From contig NZ_BLXY01000006.1 of NCBI RefSeq assembly GCF_014193585.1, positions 62,001-126,000 on the forward strand: a stretch of DNA of 64,000 bases, read 5' to 3'. Below, piece by piece: positions 56,817-64,000 of the stretch. Under the pieces are notes generated by a model. The model was not told the DNA's origin. It worked only from the letters and a program-made list of their open reading frames with translations, and ran no database searches. Each line of letters begins with the position of its first letter. Position 1 is the first letter of the stretch. Made by a program: the position numbers and the translations under genes. The stretch comes from Geomonas paludis (GTDB lineage Bacteria; Desulfobacterota; Desulfuromonadia; Geobacterales; Geobacteraceae).

Positions 56817-57470
56817 TTAATGTCCGGTATGATACTTTTTAAACATCGCCAGATTCGCCTTTTTTTCGTGGTAAAGCATAAACAAATTTTCAATATTTCT
56901 GTCAGCAAACTTTACAACATACTGCATATCTGAGCCACTAGTAACAATAGAAGGGTGAAGGACAACTCGATTTTCCAATATAAACCCTAACACAATATCT
57001 CTGAACTTAGGTTCAGTGTGACAGTAATTTGCTTCCTCAATCGTAATCCGTAAACCTGTTTTGGAGCATATCATCGTACCACCAGCATCTTTGAATAATG
57101 TTGCTTTTTGCCGTGTTAGTTTCTCAGATACTGAGTAACGGCATGCCTCATAAAATTGTTGGGCGAGGCTGCTGGTAAATCCACGAATACATGAAATGTA
57201 TGAAAAATCTGTTGTGGAACCGTCGTGTCGCTCCAAATGAAAGCAGCTTGTTGGGTGATTAGGCGACCTTTCTCGATAAAATGACCTGACGCCACAGCCT
57301 ATTTTCTGGTCTGCTTCGGGATGTCGTTGAAGCAACTCATATAATATTGCATCGTCTTCAGGGGTCAATGTTTCTCCATCACGGTAGCGATTGAGCATAT
57401 CTTTAAAATAACTGGTTGCCTCACTCTTAGATTTGAAAGATATGCTCGGTAGATCTATCCCTTGTGCCAT
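56817..57470 (-). CDS. DUF3223 (DCL-like) protein, first gene of the defence operon
   Basis: In this 217-residue protein the N-terminal half (SKSEATSYFKDMLNRYRDGE, EDDAILYELLQRHPEADQKI, CGVRSFYRERSPNHPTSCF) matches DUF3223, a small domain also found in plant DCL proteins and reported next to restriction or antiphage genes. The C-terminal half has no match I recognise and could bind nucleic acid or a partner. ATG at 57470 has GGAG nine bases upstream. A TTG five codons earlier is less likely. As first gene of a five-gene transcript it may regulate, sense or extend the Hachiman or Septu modules. Its function is unknown. Confidence 0.72.
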   Translation of the reverse strand: MAQGIDLPSISFKSKSEATSYFKDMLNRYRDGETLTPEDDAILYELLQRHPEADQKIGCGVRSFYRERSPNHPTSCFHLERHDGSTTDFSYISCIRGFTSSLAQQFYEACRYSVSEKLTRQKATLFKDAGGTMICSKTGLRITIEEANYCHTEPKFRDIVLGFILENRVVLHPSIVTSGSDMQYVVKFADRNIENLFMLYHEKKANLAMFKKYHTGH

Positions 57471-57777
57471 AGGATTGCGCTCCAATTGTACCGGAATCGG
57501 CCTCTAGCAGTTGATGGTCAGTGTCACCGACCTGGAAATTAATTAGTTTTCAGATTAAGGGTTCTACATTTAAGAGGCCCTACTTTATTATCTCATTAGA
57601 ATTAAATGGAGCCAAGTTTACTTTAAAATTTTTAAAAGGTCAAAAGCAAAAGTATATTAGCGCCGTGTTTATTGTTCCAATCGCACAAATAGTTAGCACA
57701 CATTTATCACGCTTCTCTGACCTTAGGAGGTGGCTCGAAATTCGTTCCGACGTTGGTAGTTCAATTGCAATAAATGT

Positions 57778-57820
57778 GGCGGCGGAGTTTCCAGTTTCCC
57801 TTCACTCCGCCGCCGTTTTT
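57778..57820 (+). terminator. Strong hairpin terminator in the island spacer
   Basis: GGCGGCGGAGT and ACTCCGCCGCC form an 11-bp stem with a 15-nt loop followed by GTTTTT. It implies a plus-strand transcript ending here, although no clear gene precedes it: either a lost gene or a small RNA. Confidence 0.65.
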
Positions 57821-57993
57821 GGTGGGGTTCCAGATCGAATCGGGACCGCAATTTCATAACTGACAACACACAGGCACAATACTACCCTTCAGCCCACTGC
57901 AACTACTGATTCTTCCTAAAGCATGTTGCTCATCTGATGATTGACGGTCACTTCAACCAAAACACCTTGCCATCCAACGCTTGATTGAGGAAA

Positions 57994-58300
57994 GAGGGGT
58001 CAGCCCTTGACATGAGACAAATGTCAGTGGTCGGTTGCGAGAAAGTTCTATGTCAGGGCTGCCCACCGGACTGCACATAAGGTAGCTACGTCCCGGCCTC
58101 CCCTCAGCATAAGTTTGAAAAGCAAAAGGGGACTTGAATGCTGCTGTGGAACGCTTGCCGGAACTTGGGATCTTGGGCGGGTCATGTAGTGGGTGGAAAT
58201 GCAAAAGGGGACTGGCACCTGTCGGAGCCAGTCCCCCTGCATACGGAGGAAAAAAGGGAAAAAAGGTCAGCTCTCGACATGAGACAAATCGCCAGTGGTC
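57994..58300. repeat. Mosaic of dispersed repeats including a palindrome copy
   Basis: A 38-nt element (AGGGGTCAGCCCTTGACATG, AGACAAAT, GTCAGTGGTC) at 57994-58032 recurs at 58262-58300. Between them, 58183-58237 repeats 51445-51499, including the palindrome GGGGACTGGC ... GCCAGTCCCC at 58207-58236. This marks an old recombination junction inside the island. Confidence 0.75.
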
Positions 58301-58439
58301 CAGTGGTGAGGAAAAAGATAGCTCAGAGGTAGGCGGAATGGCAAAACTCTAGAGGGAACGCTCACTCATTGTTGCGAATACTCTTGCGCGTGCGGTGATT
58401 ATGTGGCACTTTCACCGCATAATCTGCGGAGAATACTAC

Positions 58440-59567
58440 ATGGCAAACTATATCCATGAACGGGATGACTGGCCGAGGTTTCGCTGGAGCGACGCGCAAC
58501 TGGTGGAAAAACTTGCAATGGTGCGCCACCGGCAGGGGCGCCTGATCGGCCGCATGGAGGCGCTTGGTTTTCCTCTGAGAGCGGAAGCCGTTCTTGAAAC
58601 ACTGACAGAGGATGTCCTGAGGTCCAGCGAGATCGAGGGCGAAATGCTGGACCGGGAACAGGTGCGTTCTTCTATTGCGCGTAGATTAGGGATGGAGATA
58701 GGTGCTCTGACCCAGGCCGACCGCCACGTCGAGGGGGTCGTCGAAATGATGCTCGATGCGACGCAACATTACACGTCCACTCTCATCGAAGAAAGGCTCT
58801 TTGCTTGGCACGCCGCCCTGTTTCCAACCGGCCGAAGCGGCATGTCGCGCATCACCGTCGGCGCGTGGCGCACCGATGCTTCAGGTCCCATGCAGGTCGT
58901 TTCCGGTCCCTTCGGCCGCGAAAAGGTTCATTACGAAGCGCCTGCCGCTTCGAGGCTTAACGCGGAAATGCGGACATTCCTCGAATGGTACAACGACGAC
59001 AGCGGCATCGACCTCGTCCTTAAAGCCGGCGTGGCCCATCTGTGGTTCGTCACTCTTCATCCGTTCGAGGACGGGAACGGCCGGATTGCCCGTGCCATTG
59101 CCGACCAGATGCTCGCGCGGTCGGAGCAAAGCCCTCAACGGTTTTACAGCATGTCGTCGCAAATCCGGCAGGAGCGGAATGCCTACTACAAACTTTTGGA
59201 AACAACGCAAAAAGGCGACCTCAATATCACCAAGTGGCTGGAATGGTTCCTGAGTTGCCTTAATCGCGCGTTCGATGGCGCCGAGGCGACTTTGACACTA
59301 GTGCTAAAAAAGGCTCATTTCTGGGAGAAGTACGGGCCTTACCCACTCAATGACCGTCAGCGGCTCATTCTCAACCGTCTCCTTAACGGTTTCGAAGGCA
59401 AGCTCAATTCGTCAAAGTGGGCGAAGCTGTGCCATTGTTCACAAGACACCGCTCTACGGGATATCGGAGATCTCCTCCTGCGAGGCATCCTCGCAAAGGA
59501 ACCAGGTGGCGGACGAAGCACGAGCTATATTCTTGCTGATGATGCCCATTTCGAAACTGCTGAATGA
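58440..59567 (+). CDS. Fic family protein (class II) with N-terminal DUF4172 and C-terminal winged-helix region
   Basis: In this 375-residue protein the N-terminal region (WPRFRWSDAQLVEKLAMVRH) is DUF4172-like and carries the self-inhibitory helix motif SSEIEG (S62, E66, G67). The catalytic Fic motif HPFEDGNGR is intact at 207-215 with H207, so it can AMPylate or otherwise modify a target protein when the inhibitory Glu is displaced. The C-terminal 80 residues (NDRQRLILNRLLNGF, CHCSQDTALRDIGDLLLRGI) look like a winged helix. GCGGAG precedes the ATG at 58440. Its GC-rich codons differ from the AT-rich defence genes, so it entered separately or belongs to the older flank. Confidence 0.88.
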   Translation: MANYIHERDDWPRFRWSDAQLVEKLAMVRHRQGRLIGRMEALGFPLRAEAVLETLTEDVLRSSEIEGEMLDREQVRSSIARRLGMEIGALTQADRHVEGVVEMMLDATQHYTSTLIEERLFAWHAALFPTGRSGMSRITVGAWRTDASGPMQVVSGPFGREKVHYEAPAASRLNAEMRTFLEWYNDDSGIDLVLKAGVAHLWFVTLHPFEDGNGRIARAIADQMLARSEQSPQRFYSMSSQIRQERNAYYKLLETTQKGDLNITKWLEWFLSCLNRAFDGAEATLTLVLKKAHFWEKYGPYPLNDRQRLILNRLLNGFEGKLNSSKWAKLCHCSQDTALRDIGDLLLRGILAKEPGGGRSTSYILADDAHFETAE

Positions 59568-59578
59568 AATGCAAAAAA

Positions 59579-59733
<155 letters not shown>

Positions 59734-59932
59734 TCATGTGCAACTCGACCTTTATACTACAGCGGCCACTCCAAGTCAATGTAAACATTTCCCAAAAGCA
59801 TTTAACAGGGATAAAGGGGATGAAAGGGATAACTGCTAAACCTGTTAATCTATATCCAGTGTATCCCCTTCATCCCTGTTTGCTTAATCTTTGCTGGCCT
59901 GCGGCCGGGGCGAATGATTATTCGCCTCTACA

Positions 59933-60682
59933 TTACTTCTTTCCTGTCAGCCTCTGCCGCACGACCTCGAAGAGGAAAATCCCTCCGGCGACGGAGGCGT
60001 TCAGGGAGTTGACGCCGCCCTGCAACGGGATGCTGACGACTTCGTCACAGCCCTTTCTCACCAGGGGACGGATCCCCTCCCCTTCCCCACCGATGACCAA
60101 TGCGACTCGTCCGGTGAAATCCTGCTGGTAAAGAGTGCTCTTGGCGGAGCCGTCGGCTCCGTAGATCCAGAAACCGCCCTTCTTCAGCGTTTCCAGCGCC
60201 TGAGAGATGTTAGTGACCTGTACCACGGGCACGGTTTCGGTGGCACCGGCGGAGGACTTCTCAACTACGGCGGTGACGCCTGCGGCGCGATCCTTAGGGA
60301 TGACCACGGCGTGGGCACCGGCACAGGCTGCGCTGCGGATCAGGGCACCGAGGTTATGCGGGTCCTGCACGCTGTCCAGAACGAGGATGAGTCCATTCTG
60401 GTTGCCTTCCAGCCCTTCAAGCACGTCATCGAGATCTGCATAGGGAAACGGCTCGACTTTCAGGGCGACACCCTGGTGGTGCTCAGTGCCGCAGAGGCGG
60501 CTCAGGTCGCCCTTCTCGCGCTGGCGCACCGGGACTTTCTTCTCGGCGGCCAGCTTCAAGAGCTTTTCCAGGCGTTTGTCCGCGCTGGTGCCGGCGACGA
60601 ACAACTCGAAGATGCGACGGCTGCCACGCAGGGCTTCGGTGACCGGGTTCAGTCCGTAGATGATTTCTTCTTTTGCGCTCAT
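59933..60682 (-). CDS. rlmB: 23S rRNA (guanosine-2'-O-)-methyltransferase RlmB
   Basis: In this 249-residue SpoU-family enzyme, residues 1-75 form the L30e-like substrate-binding domain (YGLNPVTEALRG) and the rest the trefoil-knot methyltransferase: LDSVQDPHNLGALIRSAA (motif 1), VIGGEGEGIRPLV (motif 2) and PLQGGVNSLNASVA (motif 3). RlmB methylates G2251 in the 23S P-loop. It lies upstream (in tRNA transcription sense) of the initiator tRNA gene and is separated from pyrF by an inverted repeat. Confidence 0.95.
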   Translation of the reverse strand: MSAKEEIIYGLNPVTEALRGSRRIFELFVAGTSADKRLEKLLKLAAEKKVPVRQREKGDLSRLCGTEHHQGVALKVEPFPYADLDDVLEGLEGNQNGLILVLDSVQDPHNLGALIRSAACAGAHAVVIPKDRAAGVTAVVEKSSAGATETVPVVQVTNISQALETLKKGGFWIYGADGSAKSTLYQQDFTGRVALVIGGEGEGIRPLVRKGCDEVVSIPLQGGVNSLNASVAGGIFLFEVVRQRLTGKK

Positions 60683-60699
60683 AGATTCCTTTGAAGGTC

Positions 60700-60832
60700 A
60701 AAACCGTCGCACACGGATTTAACGGAAATCACGGATAAAAACGGATTAAACAAGCTCTTGGTTAAAACAAAAGCCTTGCTCGATCTGCCTTTATCCGTGC
60801 CTTTTCCGACTCGATCCGCGTGCGACGGTTTT
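60700..60832. repeat. Inverted repeat in the rlmB-pyrF spacer
   Basis: Arms AAAACCGTCGCACACGGAT (60700-60718) and its inverse ending GTGCGACGGTTTT (60813-60832) match at 18 of 19 positions. Inside, ACGGAT-type short motifs recur. The whole spacer can fold into one long hairpin. Confidence 0.8.
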
Positions 60833-60838
60833 CCAGCT

Positions 60839-61561
60839 TTACCCTGCGACGATTTCGTCGACGATCTTCTGGGCGGCTTCGGCCGGGCTCTGGGCGGCGG
60901 CGATGGGACGACCGATGACTAGGTAGTCGGAGCCGGCTTTGACGGCTTCGGCCGGGGTCATGATGCGCTTTTGGTCGTCGGCGGAGGCGAAGCTGGGACG
61001 GACGCCGGGGGTGACCACCAGGAAGTCCTTGCCGCAGGCTTCCCTGATCAGCCCTACTTCCTGCGGGGAGGCGACCACACCGTCAACGCCGGCGCTCTTG
61101 GCAAGCTTGGCGAGCTTCACCACCATCTCGGGGACCGGCAGATCGATGCCGATGCCGCGCAGGGTCTCTTCGTTGGAGGAGGTGAGCACGGTGATGGCAA
61201 GGACCTTGGGACGCGGGGTGCAACCGCTGAAGTTCTTGTCCAGCTTCTCCATGGTTGTGTTCATCATCTCGTAGCCGCCCATGGCGTGCAGGTCGCACAG
61301 CTGAACGCCGAGGTTGGCGGCTTCGAGGGCTGCCATGGCGACGGTGTTGGGGATGTCGTGGTATTTCAGATCGAGGAACACTTCGCCGCCACACTTCTGG
61401 ATCATGCGAACCGCGGCGGGGCCGCAGGCGGTGTAGAGTTGTTTGCCGACCTTGAACATACCGACGTGCTGGGAAAGGAGCTCGGCCCAGTACTGCACGT
61501 CGCTGAATTCCTTCACGTCCATGGCAAAAATGATCTTCTTGATTGCTTCTTCTCTAGTCAT
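60839..61561 (-). CDS. pyrF: Orotidine 5'-phosphate decarboxylase
   Basis: In this 240-residue TIM-barrel enzyme of pyrimidine synthesis (OMP to UMP), the catalytic Asp-Lys-Asp array is in FLDLKYHDIPNT, the N-terminal Asp in IFAMDV and the phosphate-binding loops in VVTPGVRPS and LVIGRPI. The start MTREEAIKKIIFAMD at 61561 follows AAGGA. An upstream in-frame extension is not family-like. Confidence 0.96.
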   Translation of the reverse strand: MTREEAIKKIIFAMDVKEFSDVQYWAELLSQHVGMFKVGKQLYTACGPAAVRMIQKCGGEVFLDLKYHDIPNTVAMAALEAANLGVQLCDLHAMGGYEMMNTTMEKLDKNFSGCTPRPKVLAITVLTSSNEETLRGIGIDLPVPEMVVKLAKLAKSAGVDGVVASPQEVGLIREACGKDFLVVTPGVRPSFASADDQKRIMTPAEAVKAGSDYLVIGRPIAAAQSPAEAAQKIVDEIVAG

Positions 61562-61584
61562 AGTCAAAATCCTTGAAATCAAAA

Positions 61585-61715
61585 CCATTGGCCACGGAGA
61601 AAATCTGAGAACTTCGGAGAAAACCTGACACCGGAAAGGCTTTAAGGGGTTACCCCAAAACGCTTTGGACTTTCGCCTCTCTCAGATTTTCTCAGATTTT
61701 CTCCGTGGCCAATGG
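61585..61715. repeat. 27-bp perfect inverted repeat in the pyrF-proS spacer
   Basis: CCATTGGCCACGGAGAAAAT plus CTGAGAA at 61585-61611 is perfectly complementary to 61689-61715. An extra CTCAGATTTT copy lies next to the right arm. The AGAAAATCTGAGA core is shared with the spacer at 63495-63586. Confidence 0.9.
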
Positions 61716-61724
61716 TCTTCGGTT

Positions 61725-63446
61725 TTATGCCTGCAATGCCTCTTTGACGGCTGCCTTCACCTTGGCTACGGCTTCGGCGATGGGCAGTATCTCTACTTCG
61801 CCGCCCCTTCTCTCTTTAAGCTCAACCTTCCCTTCGGCCAGGGTCTTGGCGCCAACGACGATCCGCAGCGGGATGCCGATCAGGTCGGCGTCCTTGAACT
61901 TGAAGCCGGGACGCTCGTCACGGTCGTCGAGCAGCACTTCGACGCCTGCTTCCATCAGCTCGTTGTAGATCTGCTCGGAGGCGGCCTTCACTTCGTCGTC
62001 TTTCGCGGAAAGCGCGGAGACGATGCAGTGGAACGGCGCGATGGGGATCGGGAAGATGATGCCGTTCTCGTCGTGATTCTGCTCGATGCAGGCGGCGACG
62101 GTACGCCCGATGCCGATGCCGTAGCACCCCATGAAGATGATCTGCTCTTTGCCGTTGGCGTCGAGGAAGCTCGCGTTGAGCGCCTTGGAGTACTTGGTCC
62201 CCAGCTTGAAGACGTGGCCGACTTCGATGCCGCGCCAGATCTCCAGCTTGCCGCTGTCGCAGCGCGGGCAGGGGTCGCCGATAACGACGTTCCTGATATC
62301 GACGTACCCTTCCACCTGGAAGTCGCGGCCGATGTTGACGTTCTTGAGATGGGTGTCGGCGGCGTTGGCGCCGGTGACGAAGTTGTGCATCCCCTGCAGC
62401 GAGAGGTCGGCAACGACCTTCACCTTGCCGGCCAGGCCGACCGGGCCTGCGTAGCCGGTGGGTGCGCCGGTCACCTTGAGGACGACGTCGTCTTCTGCCA
62501 TCTCCAGCTCGGCGGCACCGAGGTGGTTCTTCAGCTTGATCTCGTTCAGGTCGTAGTCGCCGCGCAGCAGCGCCACGACCGGCTCGCCATCGGCGACCAC
62601 GATCAGGGTCTTCACCACCTGGGTCGCGTTAACGCCGAGGAAGGCGGAGACGTCTTCGATGCTCTTCTGGCCCGGGGTGGCGACGTGCTCCATCGGGCGC
62701 GGGTCGGCGTGCTCCACGGCGTCGCTCTTCCTGGTCTCGGCCTTTTCCATGTTGGCCGCGTACTCGCAGCAGGAGCAGGAGACGATGGCGTCCTCGCCGG
62801 AGTCGGCGAGCACCATGAACTCGTGGGAGTAGTTGCCACCGATGGAGCCGGTGTCGGCCTCGACGGCACGGAACTTCAGGCCGCAGCGCTCGAAAATGCG
62901 GCGGTAGGCCTTGTACATCTTCTCGTAGGAGACGTCGGCACCCGACTCGTTCACGTCGAAGGAGTACGCGTCCTTCATGATGAACTCGCGGCCGCGCATA
63001 AGTCCGAAGCGCGGGCGGATCTCGTCGCGGAATTTGCCCTGGATCTGGTACAGGTTAATCGGCATCTGGCGGTAGCTGCGGATCTCCTTGCGGATCAGGT
63101 CGGTGATGACTTCTTCGTGGGTCGGTCCCATGCAGAACTCGGCGTCCTTCCTGTCCTTGAAGCGCAGCAGTTCCTTGCCGTAGAATTCCCAGCGCCCCGA
63201 CTCCTTCCAGAGTTCGGCCGGCTGCACGGCGGGCATGAGGAGCTCGATGGCCCCTGCCCTGTTCATCTCCTCGCGGACGATCTGCTCCACCTTGCGGATG
63301 GAGCGCAGCCCCAGCGGCAGGTAGTTGTAGATGCCGGCGGCGAGTTTGCGGATCATGCCGGCGCGCAGCATGAGCTTGTGGGAGATGACCTCCGCGTCAG
63401 AGGGGGTTTCCTTGACGGTGGGGATGAAATACTGGGAATAACGCAT
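61725..63446 (-). CDS. proS: Prolyl-tRNA synthetase
   Basis: This 573-residue bacterial-type class II synthetase has motif 1 in the [15 protein letters not shown] / [12 protein letters not shown] region, motif 2 [17 protein letters not shown] and motif 3 [13 protein letters not shown]. The ybaK-like editing (INS) domain lies in the middle (about 225-390: [33 protein letters not shown]), and a C-terminal anticodon-binding domain follows. It charges tRNA-Pro in the cytoplasm. The start [13 protein letters not shown] is standard. Confidence 0.97.
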   Translation of the reverse strand: MRYSQYFIPTVKETPSDAEVISHKLMLRAGMIRKLAAGIYNYLPLGLRSIRKVEQIVREEMNRAGAIELLMPAVQPAELWKESGRWEFYGKELLRFKDRKDAEFCMGPTHEEVITDLIRKEIRSYRQMPINLYQIQGKFRDEIRPRFGLMRGREFIMKDAYSFDVNESGADVSYEKMYKAYRRIFERCGLKFRAVEADTGSIGGNYSHEFMVLADSGEDAIVSCSCCEYAANMEKAETRKSDAVEHADPRPMEHVATPGQKSIEDVSAFLGVNATQVVKTLIVVADGEPVVALLRGDYDLNEIKLKNHLGAAELEMAEDDVVLKVTGAPTGYAGPVGLAGKVKVVADLSLQGMHNFVTGANAADTHLKNVNIGRDFQVEGYVDIRNVVIGDPCPRCDSGKLEIWRGIEVGHVFKLGTKYSKALNASFLDANGKEQIIFMGCYGIGIGRTVAACIEQNHDENGIIFPIPIAPFHCIVSALSAKDDEVKAASEQIYNELMEAGVEVLLDDRDERPGFKFKDADLIGIPLRIVVGAKTLAEGKVELKERRGGEVEILPIAEAVAKVKAAVKEALQA

Positions 63447-63494
63447 TCGTTCGACCTCTGAGTGAATTTAAAAGCAAAAAGCAAACCGGTAACA

Positions 63495-63586
63495 GGGAGA
63501 AAATCTGAGGAAATCTGAGACTACAAAAACGGAGAAAAACTTTTTTTAAGTCTCTAGCCTTTCTCAGACGTCCTCAGATTTCCTCC
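63495..63586. repeat. Inverted repeat in the proS-ispG spacer
   Basis: The arm at 63495-63520 (GGGAGAAAATCTGAGGAAAT, CTGAGA) pairs with 63562-63586 (TCTCAGACGTCCTCAGATTT, CCTCC) at roughly 21 of 25 positions. It shares the AAATCTGAG core with the pyrF-proS repeat. Confidence 0.75.
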
Positions 63587-63605
63587 TTGTGAATGGTTTC
63601 AGGTT

Positions 63606-64000
63606 TTAAGGTTTTAAAACTTCTTCTATCAGCGCATCTGCAAGCTTGTCCTGGGGGACTTTGCGCAGGATCTCGCCGTGCTTGAAAAGGAGCCCTTCTC
63701 CCCTGCCGCCGGCGATACCGAAATCGGCTTCGCGCGCCTCGCCGGGCCCGTTCACGGAACATCCCATGACGGCCACCGTGATGTTCTTGTCCAGGTGCGC
63801 CAGGCGACGCTCGACTTCCTCGGCGACGGGTATGAGATCGATCTGGCACCTGCCGCAGGTCGGGCAGGAGACAAAGTTGATGCCGCGCTGCCTGATCCCC
63901 AGCGACTTGAGGATGTCGTAGGCGACCCGCACCTCGTGCACCGGATCGCCGGTGAGGGAAACGCGCATGGTGTCGCCGATCCCCTGGTGCAGCAGGATGC
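63606..64000 (-). CDS. ispG: 4-hydroxy-3-methylbut-2-enyl diphosphate synthase (flavodoxin), C-terminal part
   Basis: The gene enters from the right edge. The visible 131 codons end the MEP-pathway enzyme IspG: GDTMRVSLTGDPVHEVRVAY and the 4Fe-4S-binding segment FVSCPTCGRCQIDL, then VAVMGCSVNGPGEAREADFGIAGGRGEG, whose conserved Cys and Glu complete the active site. The enzyme converts MEcPP to HMBPP in isoprenoid synthesis. The ATG near 63968 is internal. The true start is outside the window. Confidence 0.95.
   Translation of the reverse strand, partial: ILLHQGIGDTMRVSLTGDPVHEVRVAYDILKSLGIRQRGINFVSCPTCGRCQIDLIPVAEEVERRLAHLDKNITVAVMGCSVNGPGEAREADFGIAGGRGEGLLFKHGEILRKVPQDKLADALIEEVLKP

Larger units (their letters stand above)
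57471..58439. other. Island spacer with terminator and repeats
   Basis: There are 970 bp without a convincing gene. A 112-codon plus-strand frame from GTG at 57521 runs through the terminator at 57778 and is not called. A possible -10 TACAAT for the defence operon lies near 57490 on the minus strand without a good -35. The right half (57990-58330) is a mosaic of dispersed repeats. Confidence 0.5.

Noticed and set aside
57521-57859. Plus-strand 112-codon frame in the island
   Set aside because: It runs through a strong terminator hairpin, has a weak GTG start and resembles no family.

Overview
The window reads as chromosome of a high-GC Desulfuromonadota bacterium of the Geobacteraceae (Geobacter/Geomonas/Citrifermentans type). 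The evidence is indirect: very GC-rich third positions, sigma54 promoters with enhancer-binding regulators, a hybrid-cluster protein, GGDEF/EAL and chemotaxis genes, a PEP-CTERM protein and many palindromic intergenic repeats. No rRNA or genus-specific marker is present, so the genus is an inference.

Layout. 1-11 kb: 3' end of a diaminopimelate decarboxylase gene followed by a tandemly duplicated palindrome, a membrane GGDEF-EAL protein, hydroxylamine reductase (hcp), and a very large secreted subtilase with RCC1 repeats that is broken by a one-base frameshift in a G7 tract. 11-26 kb: CsbD-like protein, a small zinc-ribbon protein, a chemotaxis receptor, gltBD behind a sigma54 promoter, a flavodiiron-like metallo-beta-lactamase protein, a MocR regulator divergent from an FMN-binding protein, katG and a fasciclin protein. 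26-43 kb: a secreted RCC1/carboxypeptidase-regulatory-repeat protein; a histidine kinase/sigma54 response regulator pair directly upstream of a DctA-type transporter with its own sigma54 promoter and enhancer-like repeats; and an efflux operon (azoreductase, membrane fusion protein, RND pump fused to a TolC-type outer membrane factor) divergent from a GAF-AAA-HTH sigma54 activator. 43-51 kb: a secreted protein with 14 WD40 repeats and a C14 caspase domain, a PEP-CTERM protein, a DUF6448-like protein, a fibronectin-like protein, a noncoding 104-bp satellite array and a stand-alone receiver protein.

51.5-59.7 kb is a genomic island in the initiator tRNA-Met gene. A 123-bp direct repeat containing the tRNA 3' half lies at 51469-51591 and 59579-59701. 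The AT-rich part carries a tight five-gene operon on the minus strand: a DUF3223 protein, HamA and HamB (Hachiman), then PtuA and PtuB (Septu). A Fic protein with host-like composition sits between the operon and the intact tRNA. No integrase was found.

59.9-64 kb returns to housekeeping genes on the minus strand: rlmB, pyrF, proS and the 3' part of ispG. Each spacer holds a large inverted repeat.

The strongest candidates for new biology are the combined DUF3223-Hachiman-Septu operon, the RND-TolC fusion, the secreted WD40-caspase, the 104-bp satellite, and the palindrome family that recurs together with duplicated flanking DNA.
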